Source of the DNA: Bigelowiella natans CCMP2755 | Taxonomy: Eukaryota > Cercozoa > Chlorarachniophyceae | Direction: 5' to 3' | DNA length: 30,000 bases | NCBI GenBank assembly: GCA_000320545.1 | Contig: ADNK01003420.1 | Location: 1-30,000, forward strand | Shown here: positions 10,501-20,500 of the stretch, in pieces | Numbering within the stretch: position 1 is the first letter of the stretch | How the letters are laid out: each line of letters begins with the position of its first letter | The notes under the pieces: model-generated | Told to the model about the DNA's origin: nothing | Database searches by the model: none | The model's input: the letters and a program-made list of their open reading frames with translations, nothing else | Translations under genes and position numbers: made by a program

Positions 10501-12054
10501 TCAACTGAGAGAGTAAGTTGATCCTGCAGCAGAGATATGAGCGCTAGTCCAAGCAGTGTGAAAATACTCCCCTTCTGGTTTATCAACTCTTTCATAAGTG
10601 TGCGCACCAAAGAAATCCCTTTGTGCTTGAGTGAGATTTGCAGGAAGACGCTCACGGCGATATGAATCATAGTAGTTGAGTGCTGCAGTAAACGCAGGAC
10701 AAGAAATGCCAAAATCAATTCCTGTTTTGACGACTGTCCTAAGTTTCTCTTGACCCTTTACGACATCCGAACAAAAAGACGGGTCGACTAATAGACTAGC
10801 AAGCTTGGAATTGGCATCAAATGCTTTCTTGATACGATCAAGGAACACAGCGCGGATAATACATCCCCCTTTCCAGATTCTTGCAATTTCGCCCAGATTA
10901 AGATTCCATTCAAACCTTTCCCCAGCTTTCTTAATCAGAGCCATTCCTTGAGCATAGCTGCAAATCTTAGCAGTGTACATTGCCTCACGAATCATCGAGA
11001 TCATTTCCTTCTTTTCAAAAGAGAGTTTGGGTGGTTTAGGACCAGGTAGAACTTTACAAGCTTGCTTTCGTTCATGAAGTAAACCACTCAAATAACGGCC
11101 CTCAAGTGCTGCAGCAACCACGCTCAGAGGGACTGATTGTTCTGCACCTTCTTGAACAGTCCATCGTCCTGTTCCTTTCATTCCAGTCTTATCGAGAATC
11201 TTGTCTACAACATAGTCTTTTCCATCTTCGGTCTTCTTCGTGAAGATTTTTGCAGTAATCTCAATTAAAAAGCTCTGTAGCTCTCCTTTGTTCCATTCAT
11301 CGAAGGTAGCAGCAATTTCATCATTGGACATCTCGACTACATTTTTCATCAGATCATAAGCTTCTGCAATTAGTTGCATGTCACCGTACTCAATACCGTT
11401 GTGAACCATTTTCACATAGTTTCCTGCTCCTCCAGGACCGATCCTATTTATTAATTAACAGGGGTAGATTATTAATTGTTTGAGAGTTTGCATGCTTACA
11501 ATTATGGAGATAATTAAATCAAAATAAATGTACCATGTAACGCAAGGGCCATCATCAACTTGAGCCGCACATTTCTTCACGATAGGCTCGATTCGCTTGT
11601 ATGCTTCTTCAGGCCCTCCGGGCATCATCGATGGGCCATTACGAGCACCTTCTTCACCACCGGAAACACCCATCCCAATGTACAGAATTTTCTTTGGCTC
11701 CAAATCCCTTCCTCGACGGACAGTGTTGGGAAACCACTCGTTCCCGCCATCAACAATGATGTCTCCCGGTTCCATGTACTCAACAAGCTTCTCAATTGTA
11801 AGGTCGACAGCTTTTCCTGCCTTTACAAGGATAATAACAGCCCTGGGCTTTCGAATAGCAGCGATAAAATCCTTCATACTTTTATATCCGGTGAGGGTTT
11901 GCTCCTTCAGCTCCTTCTTCGCACGTGCGACAGTAGTGTCTACTTTCCCTGAGGAGCGATTATGAACAGCAATTTTAAATCCCTTCTCCGCAATGTTGAG
12001 TGCCAAGTTCTGGCCCATAACGCCCAATCCAAAGAGTCCAATATCCGCAGACAT
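10501..12054 (-). CDS. PGD: 6-phosphogluconate dehydrogenase (decarboxylating), 2 exons
   Basis: The model is join(11534-12054, 10501-11443) on the minus strand: 1464 nt, 487 aa, close to the 483 aa of the human enzyme. One 90-nt intron (11444-11533) splits Trp174. The enzyme oxidatively decarboxylates 6-phosphogluconate to ribulose 5-phosphate with NADP+ in the pentose phosphate pathway. Visible landmarks are the Rossmann loop GLGVMG (9-14), ILVKAGKAVD, DIIVDGGNEW, the substrate loop VSGGEEGARNGPSMMPGG, and KMVHNGIEYGD. In the last, Lys185, His188, Asn189 and Glu192 match the catalytic Lys183 and Glu190 region of the sheep enzyme. Also present are QKGTG-like MKGTGRWT, RIWKGGCIIRA, the C-terminal RDFFGAHTYERVD and HTAWT. 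There is no targeting extension before MSADIGLFG, so a cytosolic enzyme is likely. The single intron contrasts with the 22 introns of the neighbouring HARS. Confidence 0.97.
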
Positions 12055-12500
12055 AATTTTGAGGTATGACTATTAGCACTGATGTGGTTTTGTTGTGTGC
12101 GTCGTTTGGGGTGTGCCGGAAGGAGTACAAATCGGACAAACAGGTGTTTGGAATGTCTAATTCCGATTGCGGGAACAACAACTCGACCGACCAATTAAGT
12201 TCAAACGCAAGGCAATATTAAGTTAAAATGACTAGAACTTAATGAATTCGATCAAATAAGCTTCAAAAGGAGACTGTGTCAAAGGAGTTAGATCTCAGTA
12301 ATGTTATCGCTTTCGAAGCTTCTCGGTCATACTCGTCGAATAAATATCTCGAAAAATATCTCTATTAAAGGCTTTTTGTGGCCATTTTACCCCTAAAATC
12401 ACATAGATGAGCAGAATTACCTCCCTTTTCCCATGCATGCTCACACGTATGACCCATGCAGGTGTTCGAAAGAAGTAATACTTCCTTGACCTCATACAAA
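12055..12500. other. 5' flank of PGD
   Basis: About 450 bp of ordinary-composition sequence upstream of the PGD start, presumably holding its promoter and leader. I see no recognisable element or gene. It changes near 12500 into retroelement-like sequence. Confidence 0.4.
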
Positions 12501-13300
12501 ACAATTAATGTGGACGCATTCCATGGCATTTGTCACATTTGTTGCACAAAAAGCAGCGCACAACAAGCTGGCCTGTTCTTCGGAATCCAGGAAACTTTGG
12601 GTCCCGATTTGTCTCCGCCATGTCGTCCGTCCAATCAACTTTCGCAGGTGATCAGTTGATTGGGGAGGTCACGGATGACTGAGCGTGACTGCGGATCCTT
12701 TCAACAGCACCTGTTGAATCGCTTCAATCGTTCATTCATTCATTCATTCAAGTGCTGTGACCGGTGTGAACACAAACCCTCAATGCTCTGCAACTTCCAG
12801 TCTTGGCAACGCTGGAGCGTGCATGCAGTCCCACACGTGCTTCTCATTGCTTGGGCTTGGGTTCATGTGCGCATCGCTAGATCGTGCCAGCCTGTTGACG
12901 ATGCAAGTGATGTCTGGTCTGCACGTGCACTGAGCGCACATCAACGCTCCAATTGGCTCCCTGCAGTTGCAGACTTGACTTTCACCTTTGTTTTTGGAAA
13001 GAACGACGTCAGTCAGAGTTGGTGTGCAGGTGTTGCTTTGACACTGGAACCAGCACACCCAAACCTCTCAAGCACCGCCTTGACATGGGCCAGACTTGAG
13101 ATGTGAACTTCATCCTTGTTCACTTCAATCTTGAGTCCCAGTGCATGTCACCAAGACAGCGTCTCCATTTTGACCTCCAGCTGGCCAGACCTTGAAGCTC
13201 TTCTAGCTCTTACTCGTGCGCGTTACCACTGTTATGATTCTACCATCAACGTGCAGCAACGTGATGATGGCCGGCGAAGTCTTTGTTCCACGTCGAGCAC
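12500..13300 (-). pseudogene. Decayed Ty1/copia-type retrotransposon pol (reverse transcriptase to RNase H)
   Basis: Reading the minus strand from high to low coordinates, copia pol landmarks appear in order but in shifting frames with stops. Near 13250-13220, ITLLHVDGRIITVV stands where the YVDD catalytic box belongs, with Asp-Asp replaced by Asp-Gly. Near 13170-13080 come LGLKIEVNKDEVHIS and LAHVKAVLERFGC (family: LGIEV..., ...ILERFGM). Near 12960-12800 come REPIGALMCA, CRPDITCIVNRLAR and NPSPSNEKHVWDCM (family: REAVGSLMYLA, TRPDI..AV..L.R, NP...HW). Near 12650-12560 there is a weak RNase H-like W.DD...GF...GQLV. No LTRs or intact frame were found. It lies between PGD and the bHLH gene. This is a dead fragment. 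Confidence 0.72.
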
Positions 13301-13994
13301 AACAGCTAGACAAGACAGGCAGGCTAGCAGGGAACAGCTAGATTGACACTCCTCTCTGCGTTGGCTCTAGCCGCACAGCCAGCACGAGCAACTGCACAAA
13401 CGCATCGTTGTTGCCACACCTAGACATCTAGACATGGCGGCAACAAGATGCAGCAGATACTGCATATTGCATGTCTATCATTGTGTGATGCATGCAGCAC
13501 ATGCAGACGTGCACTCGTCAACATGCACAACTGCGATCACTGTGATTTGTCACTTGTCTGGATCACACAAATGAGCAATCCAGGTTCGCTTTGAGATCAG
13601 AGGCGTGTTGCAATGCAGCAAGTTGGTCCTCATCATTGTGCATGGAACATGCCATTGAGTGCAATGGTGAACGGTGGTGTAATCGCTAGACCGCCACGTG
13701 CTCAAACTTTGACAGCTGCTCATATCGGTCGCACATTGCTAGATTGTCATTGGAAGGTGTAATGCACAATGCGTGCAGTGTGCTGATTGCCAACACACGT
13801 GCATGGTGTGCATGTGCATGCTTGTGACTGTTACACTAGAATTTGCAACGTGGAGGAATCGTTAAGGTTTAGAATAGGCATCTAGCTAGCTAGAGGGAGG
13901 ATCAATGATCTTTTTTTTCTATACAATGATTTATCTGTTCATCCTATTAACTATTTTGTACGACGGCCATCCTAATCTTCTAGTGACATTGTTA
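13301..13994. other. Gene-free retroelement-like island
   Basis: No gene recognised. The sequence keeps the TGCA/GTGC-rich composition of the copia relic beside it up to about 13860 and may be its unrecognisable 5' part. A TCTAGCTAGCTAGAG palindrome near 13882 resembles the CTAGCTAGCTAG at 9895. The last 100 bp, AT-rich, are the 3' flank of the bHLH gene. Confidence 0.4.
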
Positions 13995-16014
13995 TTATAG
14001 TCTTCCAGTTATCGTCCACAAAGTGATGAAGTGCCAACGAGACATAAGCATGCTTGTATACATTCGGGCAATATGAATTTCACCCCCAACATTGACTCTA
14101 ACATCCTGGTAAAAAGTCTCCATTCCACCTTTCTGACATTGGATAACTCGTTTCTTCAAATCTAATACATCGATCCCCTCCATGAAGCTCAACACATTGA
14201 GATATCCCTGGCCTTCTACTTTGAATAGTTTTCGAAATGACAGGTTGCCTAGCAATAGCATTCGCTTGGAATCGAGCAACGTAAGAGGCTTGGTCATTAC
14301 CACACTTTCATGCATCGATGTGAATGGATTACTCGTCAGCGTCATTATCGGTTTCATCTCAGAAGACGATTTTTGCTGCGGTTGTGACACTATCTTCATA
14401 TTGTGCTGTTGTTGTTGTTGTTGCTGCTGCTTCTGCTGCTGTTGCTGACTAATTCCTCCCCTTTCAATGCAATTGAGTGCATTCTGCAGGATGCTGGCTT
14501 TATCTGCACCAGAACATCCACAAGCTTCTGCAAGTCTCTTAAATAAATTACTTATTCTCTTCCTACGCCTGTCTTCAACTTTCTTATGCTTTTGTCTTCG
14601 TATCATGATTTCTTTTTTGCTCAAGTGCTTCTTCTTCCTGCATGTATATCAAATATATTACATATTTGTTGTTGTTCATATTATCTTATCATTTTAGAAG
14701 TATTATTGCCAATAACATCTACGGACATTTTTACCTTTTCGACCCCGAATAAGTTGTCCTCACTGACATTGCGGTCTCACTCTGCTGCCGGGAAGCAACA
14801 GCATCTGGATTCCCAAAAAGCAACCTACTGCTTAATTCCCCGAGAGCTGCTGGAGCAGATGCTAGGGATGAGAATCCTCCTCCAGGTGCCGAAGCTAATG
14901 AGTCGTGGAGAATCTGACGAGCTTGTAGCATTTGGTGGTCCTCATTGCTGCTTGTATGTGTAGTAGTAGTTCCATTATTATTAGCACTAACCCCACCCCT
15001 TGTCAGATTGTAAGACATGGTCGATGAAGCAAGATTATCATTTTTTAGGAAGGAACTAAACGGAGCTCCCAAGGGAAGTTGGAGCGGAATAGCAGCAGCT
15101 GCTTTCCCAGGATGATGATTGTACATCTTATTCCCTACTACTACTCCTTTACTTCCCTTCCCGTCAATATCATTAGACCCATCTTTTGTAGTTTCCTCCG
15201 GTTTGTTACGTCGTAACAGATGTTCTAATACTATAGGGGCAGCTGGAGGAGGTGGAGAAATTATAGCAGTAGTAGGGCTGCCTAAATCAGCAGTAATGGA
15301 AGCAGGAGCAGCAGTAGTAGTTGGTGCAGTACTAGATGGGATTGTAGACGATCTTGATGGCAACACAGGAGGGCGTGTTGATGCAACAGCTGGTGTTTTC
15401 ATCATCAAGCTAGTTACATTTGCAGTGAATGGTGTAAGCTGCGGTTCACCAGCGCTACTGCTATTATCGATCACTTCTGGTAATGGGACAGAGGGAGGGA
15501 TTGGCGAGCTGACACTAGCACCATCTTCACCTACTTTCTTCGTATAGTCTAGTGGTGAGATGGCAATATTCTGCTGCCCGGTAGCAGCAATACCTACGTT
15601 GTCAAAGTATGCAGTTAAGATTTAGTGCTTTCCTATTATTCCGGAATGGTTTAGGATGGTTAGGCAGAAATTAATGATACCTTTCTGACCACTATGACCA
15701 TCGAGTTTATCATTGAGATGATATCCGTTTGGAGGAGGTATCATGCCCAAAATAGCATTTGATTGCATTCTATTCTGCGGCAATTGAGGGATTCCGAGTG
15801 GAGCAGGTGGGATTTGGATATCATCAAAATTGCTGCTTCCTTTGGTTCCCTTCTTTTCATTACCTACATCAAAGGCAGGTCTATTAGAAACTACGGACGG
15901 TTTGCGCGAGAAAATGAATCAACAACTTTCAGAGATTGTATCTTGCAGAGTAGTATTCGGGAATGATGGCGAACTCATTGAGAGGGGGTTATTATCTTTG
16001 AGGAACTCCATCAT
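13995..16014 (-). CDS. bHLH transcription factor with Gln run and possible PAS-like C terminus, 4 exons
   Basis: The model is join(15927-16014, 15681-15863, 14735-15593, 13995-14637) on the minus strand: 1773 nt, 590 aa, phases consistent. A basic helix-loop-helix lies at about 390-435: the basic region RRQKHKKVEDRRRKRIS carries His394, Glu398 and Arg402 at the E-box-contact positions, followed by helix 1 (LFKRLAEAC), a short loop, and helix 2 (KASILQNALNCI). A Gln-rich run follows (about 441-456, encoded by CAG/CAA). The last 90 residues (LLLGNLSFRKLF ... DLKKRVIQCQKGGMETFYQDVRVNVGGE ... LWTITGRL) have the spacing of a PAS domain, but I am not sure of this. Residues 1-375 are a low-complexity Pro/Ser/Thr/Ala-rich region, probably for activation. 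The start ATG16014 is a choice: the frame is open upstream, and an Asn-rich open frame at 16098-16448 could be another exon. Head-to-head with the CLU-LRR gene. Confidence 0.75.
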
Positions 16015-16768
16015 TTTTCCTACGATAGAAACAATTCTCAGAGATAAAAATCTAAAATTTGATGACGGATTGCCTTCTTCACATTTACTGTACTCAATTA
16101 TTCTATTTTGTTCCCTTCTTGTTTGGTCATTATTCTCGTTCTAATGGCTGTTCTTTTCGATCTCGCACTTGTGATGATCGACTCTCCTCTTGGAACACTC
16201 TCGCCTGCGTCTAAAATAGGATGTCTACTTACTCCTCTCGGCCTTTGCTCCTCTATCTTAGTTCTTCCTTCCCTTCTTCGTCCCCTTACTTCTCTAACGT
16301 GATCCTCCTCCTCCCTCCTTTGCCTTCTTCCTCTTCTTGTTATCACAGTAAACTTCTTGGTGGTGAAGGATGATTTTTGGTCATTTTTATTGTTGTCATT
16401 GTTGTTGTTATTATTGTTGTTATCATAGGTTCGATGAAGTTGTTGCAACTGTTGTTGCTATCATCGTTGCAGTTTGGTCAGATGATAGTAAATTAAACAA
16501 AAAAGAGAAAATTGATATGTCGTAATAGAAAGAAAGATCCCTTTTCAAAGCAGTAGGCACGTTACTAACAAGATTAATTACTACAATTATATTGTCGCAG
16601 CAATTCAAACTACTAACTTCCTCGGCATTACTCGACTGAAATAATGATAATTTAAGACATAAATACAGTGCTCGTGCCTCTTTCTCATTTCTGAATTCAG
16701 ATTTCTTTTTCGTTCCGAAAAAATGATGGTGGTCGGGTATTATTAATTGAACAGAACACGGGAAGGCC
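16015..16768. promoter_or_regulatory. Divergent spacer between the bHLH and CLU-LRR genes
   Basis: About 750 bp between two outward-facing starts. It contains a minus-strand open frame (16098-16448) encoding an Asn-rich then Arg/Glu-rich peptide. I could not connect this to the bHLH exons through a donor, so I leave it uncalled. TTG/ATT-type triplet runs lie at 16390-16460. An in-frame TGA at 16748 bounds the CLU-LRR start on the plus strand. Confidence 0.4.
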
Positions 16769-17473
16769 ATGACGGAAAACAACGGCGGTGCTATCGAAAG
16801 GGGAAACGAAAAAAAACGTTTGCATCAAAAGAATCCTTGGAGTGAAGCTAGTACTGAGTGGGCCCTACGGTATGAGGCTCTACTGGAAAGCACAGACGAT
16901 GATGACAACGAAGACAAAAGGATAGACCAACTTATGGCGATGAAGGCCGAAATTGACAAGGCAATCGCTCGCAATGCAAAAGGGATCGTGGACGAGAACT
17001 TCGGCGCTTGGATAAGTGCAGGTTGTTCCATAACTTTATGAAATGTGCGGGCGTGAAGGCAGCAGCCTTTTCTTCTCAAATGTAACAGCAGGTTTGATTC
17101 TTATTCTATAGGCAATCTAAAAGCCAAAGGACATCAAAATTTTTTCGAGAGTTCAATTGGTAACAAGGCTCGTAGATATAAGCCCATATCGGGAGCTGGA
17201 TTTGCTGGCGGGGAAAAATGTACAAAATCAATTTTCAACTGAACAACCTTGTTTTCCGATTAAATTTGTCAAAACCTCTGCAGTTATTTGCGAAGGAATC
17301 CTATTTAAACTTGCAACCGACCCCAAGCTAAAAGGAGGGAAATACTTGTACGGCGGATATAAACCGAATCTAGAGAGGGCAGCAAAAGCTGCGGCAGGGG
17401 AGTTACATGGTGCCAATGCTTTCCTTGCGGTAGGTTGTGAATGGGATCAACAAGAGCTCAATTAGTTGATAAC

Positions 17474-17504
<31 letters not shown>

Positions 17505-20500
17505 TGAAAACCAATTTTAAGAATGATGCATATTTGGGATATCATCATTCAGCATTGGTATCTCTACTAGTACTCACACTAATATTGCACAATAAATGCA
17601 TGTTTGTTGCTGCATGGACAGCACTTTCTCAAGAATAGAGTGCCCATCCAAGTGCCGATTATAACTATCATTGACTACCGTGGCTTTCGTAAGTGTCCTC
17701 AACGCAGCGATTATCATTTCCAAAAGCATCATGTTATCATTCATTTCATCGACGCGTTGAACGAATAACCCGAGTAGTGAGCTCTCATCAAAATATTTGT
17801 CGTAATATATAGCATGATGGCAAATTAGTAGTAGTCGTAGTTGCAGTCGTAGTTGTAGTAGTTGTTCTCCTACCTCCTGGTTTGTTTACATGTATTCTTG
17901 TATGTAATTGTTTGTATCAGTATGTATGTTTATGTATTCTTGTATGTATGTACTATCTATGATATATGTATTGTACCAAAATACCAATTGATTGATTTAC
18001 TATGCAGGTCTTGTCGCAATGCCTGTTTTACCGCTCTTGAACAGCTCAAGGAGCACTGCTGCTGCTACTACTACCACTAGCACTTTAGTTTATGGTTCCC
18101 AGGATGGTGGTGCAACTGTTTTAAATTCAGATACTAAATTTTCATCTTGGATTGAGTCTGCAGCAAAGGCGTACAATCTAGCAGCACATAGGGTCAGGGA
18201 TGTGACACTGTATACCGGAGGCGATGTGGAAGGACATCGGGTGAGTGGTAATACTAATAGTAGTAGTAGCAGCAGCATGAGCAAAGACAAGAAATGTCAA
18301 GATGACAACCACGGAAGGAAAAAGGTGACAAAGAAGGAAAAGCAGGCTGACGACAACGCCAACGAGCGTGAATCTGCTTCGACGAAATACTGTGACGACA
18401 ACGCCAACGAGCGTGAATCTGCTTCGACGAAATACTGTAGTAACGCAAGATGATATCAGTAGTAGTAGCAGTAGTAATAGTAGTATTTGATATAGTGATA
18501 ACAACGGTAAAAGCATATACTTTGAGAAGTGTTGTAGGTTAGGGAGTAGTACAATGCAAGAAATCATGTAGTATTCAAAAGTAGTAGTATTTAAGACGAC
18601 GGTCAGGTAGGTAACAGTTTTATAACCTTATGACTATGATCAATAATGAATGGATCGTAGTGTCTTTATTGATTTATTCGTTTATTAATGTATTTCTCTA
18701 GCAACAATAATCAATACGTCGTTATCATTATCAATCATTCATAATGATGGTAATCAGATCTACTGGATCTTGCTCGATGGGCTCCCCCCGAGTCACCTTT
18801 AGATACCTCCCATTTGCCTTCTACCAATGATGGGTTAACCTTAATATATAGCATGATGACAATTAGTAGTAGTCGTAGTTGTAGTAGTAGTTGTAGTAGT
18901 AGTTGTAGTAGTTGTTGTCCTAAGTAGTATGATTTGTATACATGTATTCTTGTATGTAATTGTTTGTATCAGTATGTATGTTCATGTATTCTTGTATATA
19001 TTTGTTTGAATCAGTGTGTATGTTAAGATGCTGATGATTTTTCACCACCATCTATGAAAATACATTGTTGTTGTTAAAAATTAATTAAATAATTAACATA
19101 TAATGGGGATACATAATGAGGAGGACTACTAGGCGTAGTATCTCATGTACTACATTGATAGTAATTACTACCTCGAAGAAGAAATCTATAATTCATCGCA
19201 ACATATTATCATCCCGTTCTCTCCTTGCCCCTCCCCCCCCCCCCCTCCTCCTCCTCCTCCTCTCCTTCTCCAAAAACGTAATTCAAATTCCATCATTCTC
19301 CTTCAGATCATCAATCTTCTTTCGAATGCTCCGACCAGAGTTTTTGAAAAGATGTCAAAATGAGGAACACGTACTGCTACTTCCACCTTTGAGCTCGGAT
19401 ACATTCTCAGGATGGGGGCGTTGGCAAGATAAATCTCATCAGGTAGTAGTAGGTGCTTATTTGCGCTTTTCTCGTAAGTTGTTCGAATACGTATTGGTTG
19501 TTGTTATTGGTGGTGGAATTTAAAAGTGAGGAGGAGGAAGAGGAGGAGTAGGGTTAGGGTGGTATTTAAACTGCAATGGTTCTTTGTGATAGAATACATC
19601 ATTTTCATTATCACCATCACCACCACGCATATAAAGTATCTAATCACTGAATAATCATCTTCTTCCTTTTTGATGCTGCAAACCAATAACGTAGTTATTT
19701 ACTACTAACGTAGCACACCTTTTTGATGCTGCAAACCAGTAACGTATTTATATACTAACGTATCACACCTTTCGCACTATTATTCTATATGATGCTGCCT
19801 CCTCAATCAATCACCACCAATTACGTACCACTTACTATGCTTGTTATTCTTCCTTCTCCTCCTCCTCCTCCTCCTTGAACCACTTTTTTATTATTGTTAT
19901 TTTGAAAGCGAAATCTTGAGATTGCTACCCATTGTCTCTGCACACGGATCGTGAAAGAAGTTGCTCAGATCCTCGTAGATGAAGCAGACATCTTCAGAGA
20001 GGAGGCCCTTCCACCTCCTAATTCAACGGATATTTCTATTATCAAGTTTCCAGACACTATTGATGTTGCTGGAATAGCTCATCAACGGGGTTTACCAGTT
20101 AGACACTTAGGACTCGTATGGAGACAATACTTCACTTGTAGGAAGGCGTATGCAGCTTCCGGAGGTGATGATAGATGCTGAGTAATAAGTGATAATAGTG
20201 ACGATGATGATCGTTTCAGTAGAAAAGAATCTTGACCATAATTGATGAGCAAGAAATTGACTAGTCGAAATATATCTGCAGCTGTTGTAATGATGATTTC
20301 TTGGTGCTGATGACTACTTTTTTTGTTCATGCTAAAACCTGCACACCCTCTTTTATTGTTATAGCAAAGACAATATCTCTTTTTCTTAGGGAAATATCAT
20401 TCTGCCGTTGTGAGCCGCATCCTAGCTGAGATGATCTCTAGAAGTATAAAGCACATGCTACGCACAAGGGTCCTCAGAGCTGCATATACTACAGCGGAGC

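Noticed and set aside
16098-16448. Asn-rich, Arg/Glu-rich minus-strand open frame as an extra bHLH exon
   Set aside because: No usable donor before its stop joins it in phase to 16014; it is left as a possibility only.
18241-18246. GTGAGT as the donor of CLU-LRR exon 5
   Set aside because: It is a better consensus but phase 0, which does not join exon 6 in frame; the GTAGTA at 18437 joins in phase and completes the YYLLDLAR motif.
18750-18833. Reading exon 6 of the CLU-LRR gene as YWILLDGLPPSHL
   Set aside because: That frame hits a stop and needs a GTCACC donor; the neighbouring frame gives LLDLARWAPPE, the family motif, with phases that match both sides.
19546-19558. Interstitial telomere-like TAGGGTTAGGG
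   Set aside because: Fewer than two units, within an intron; too short to indicate an old chromosome end.
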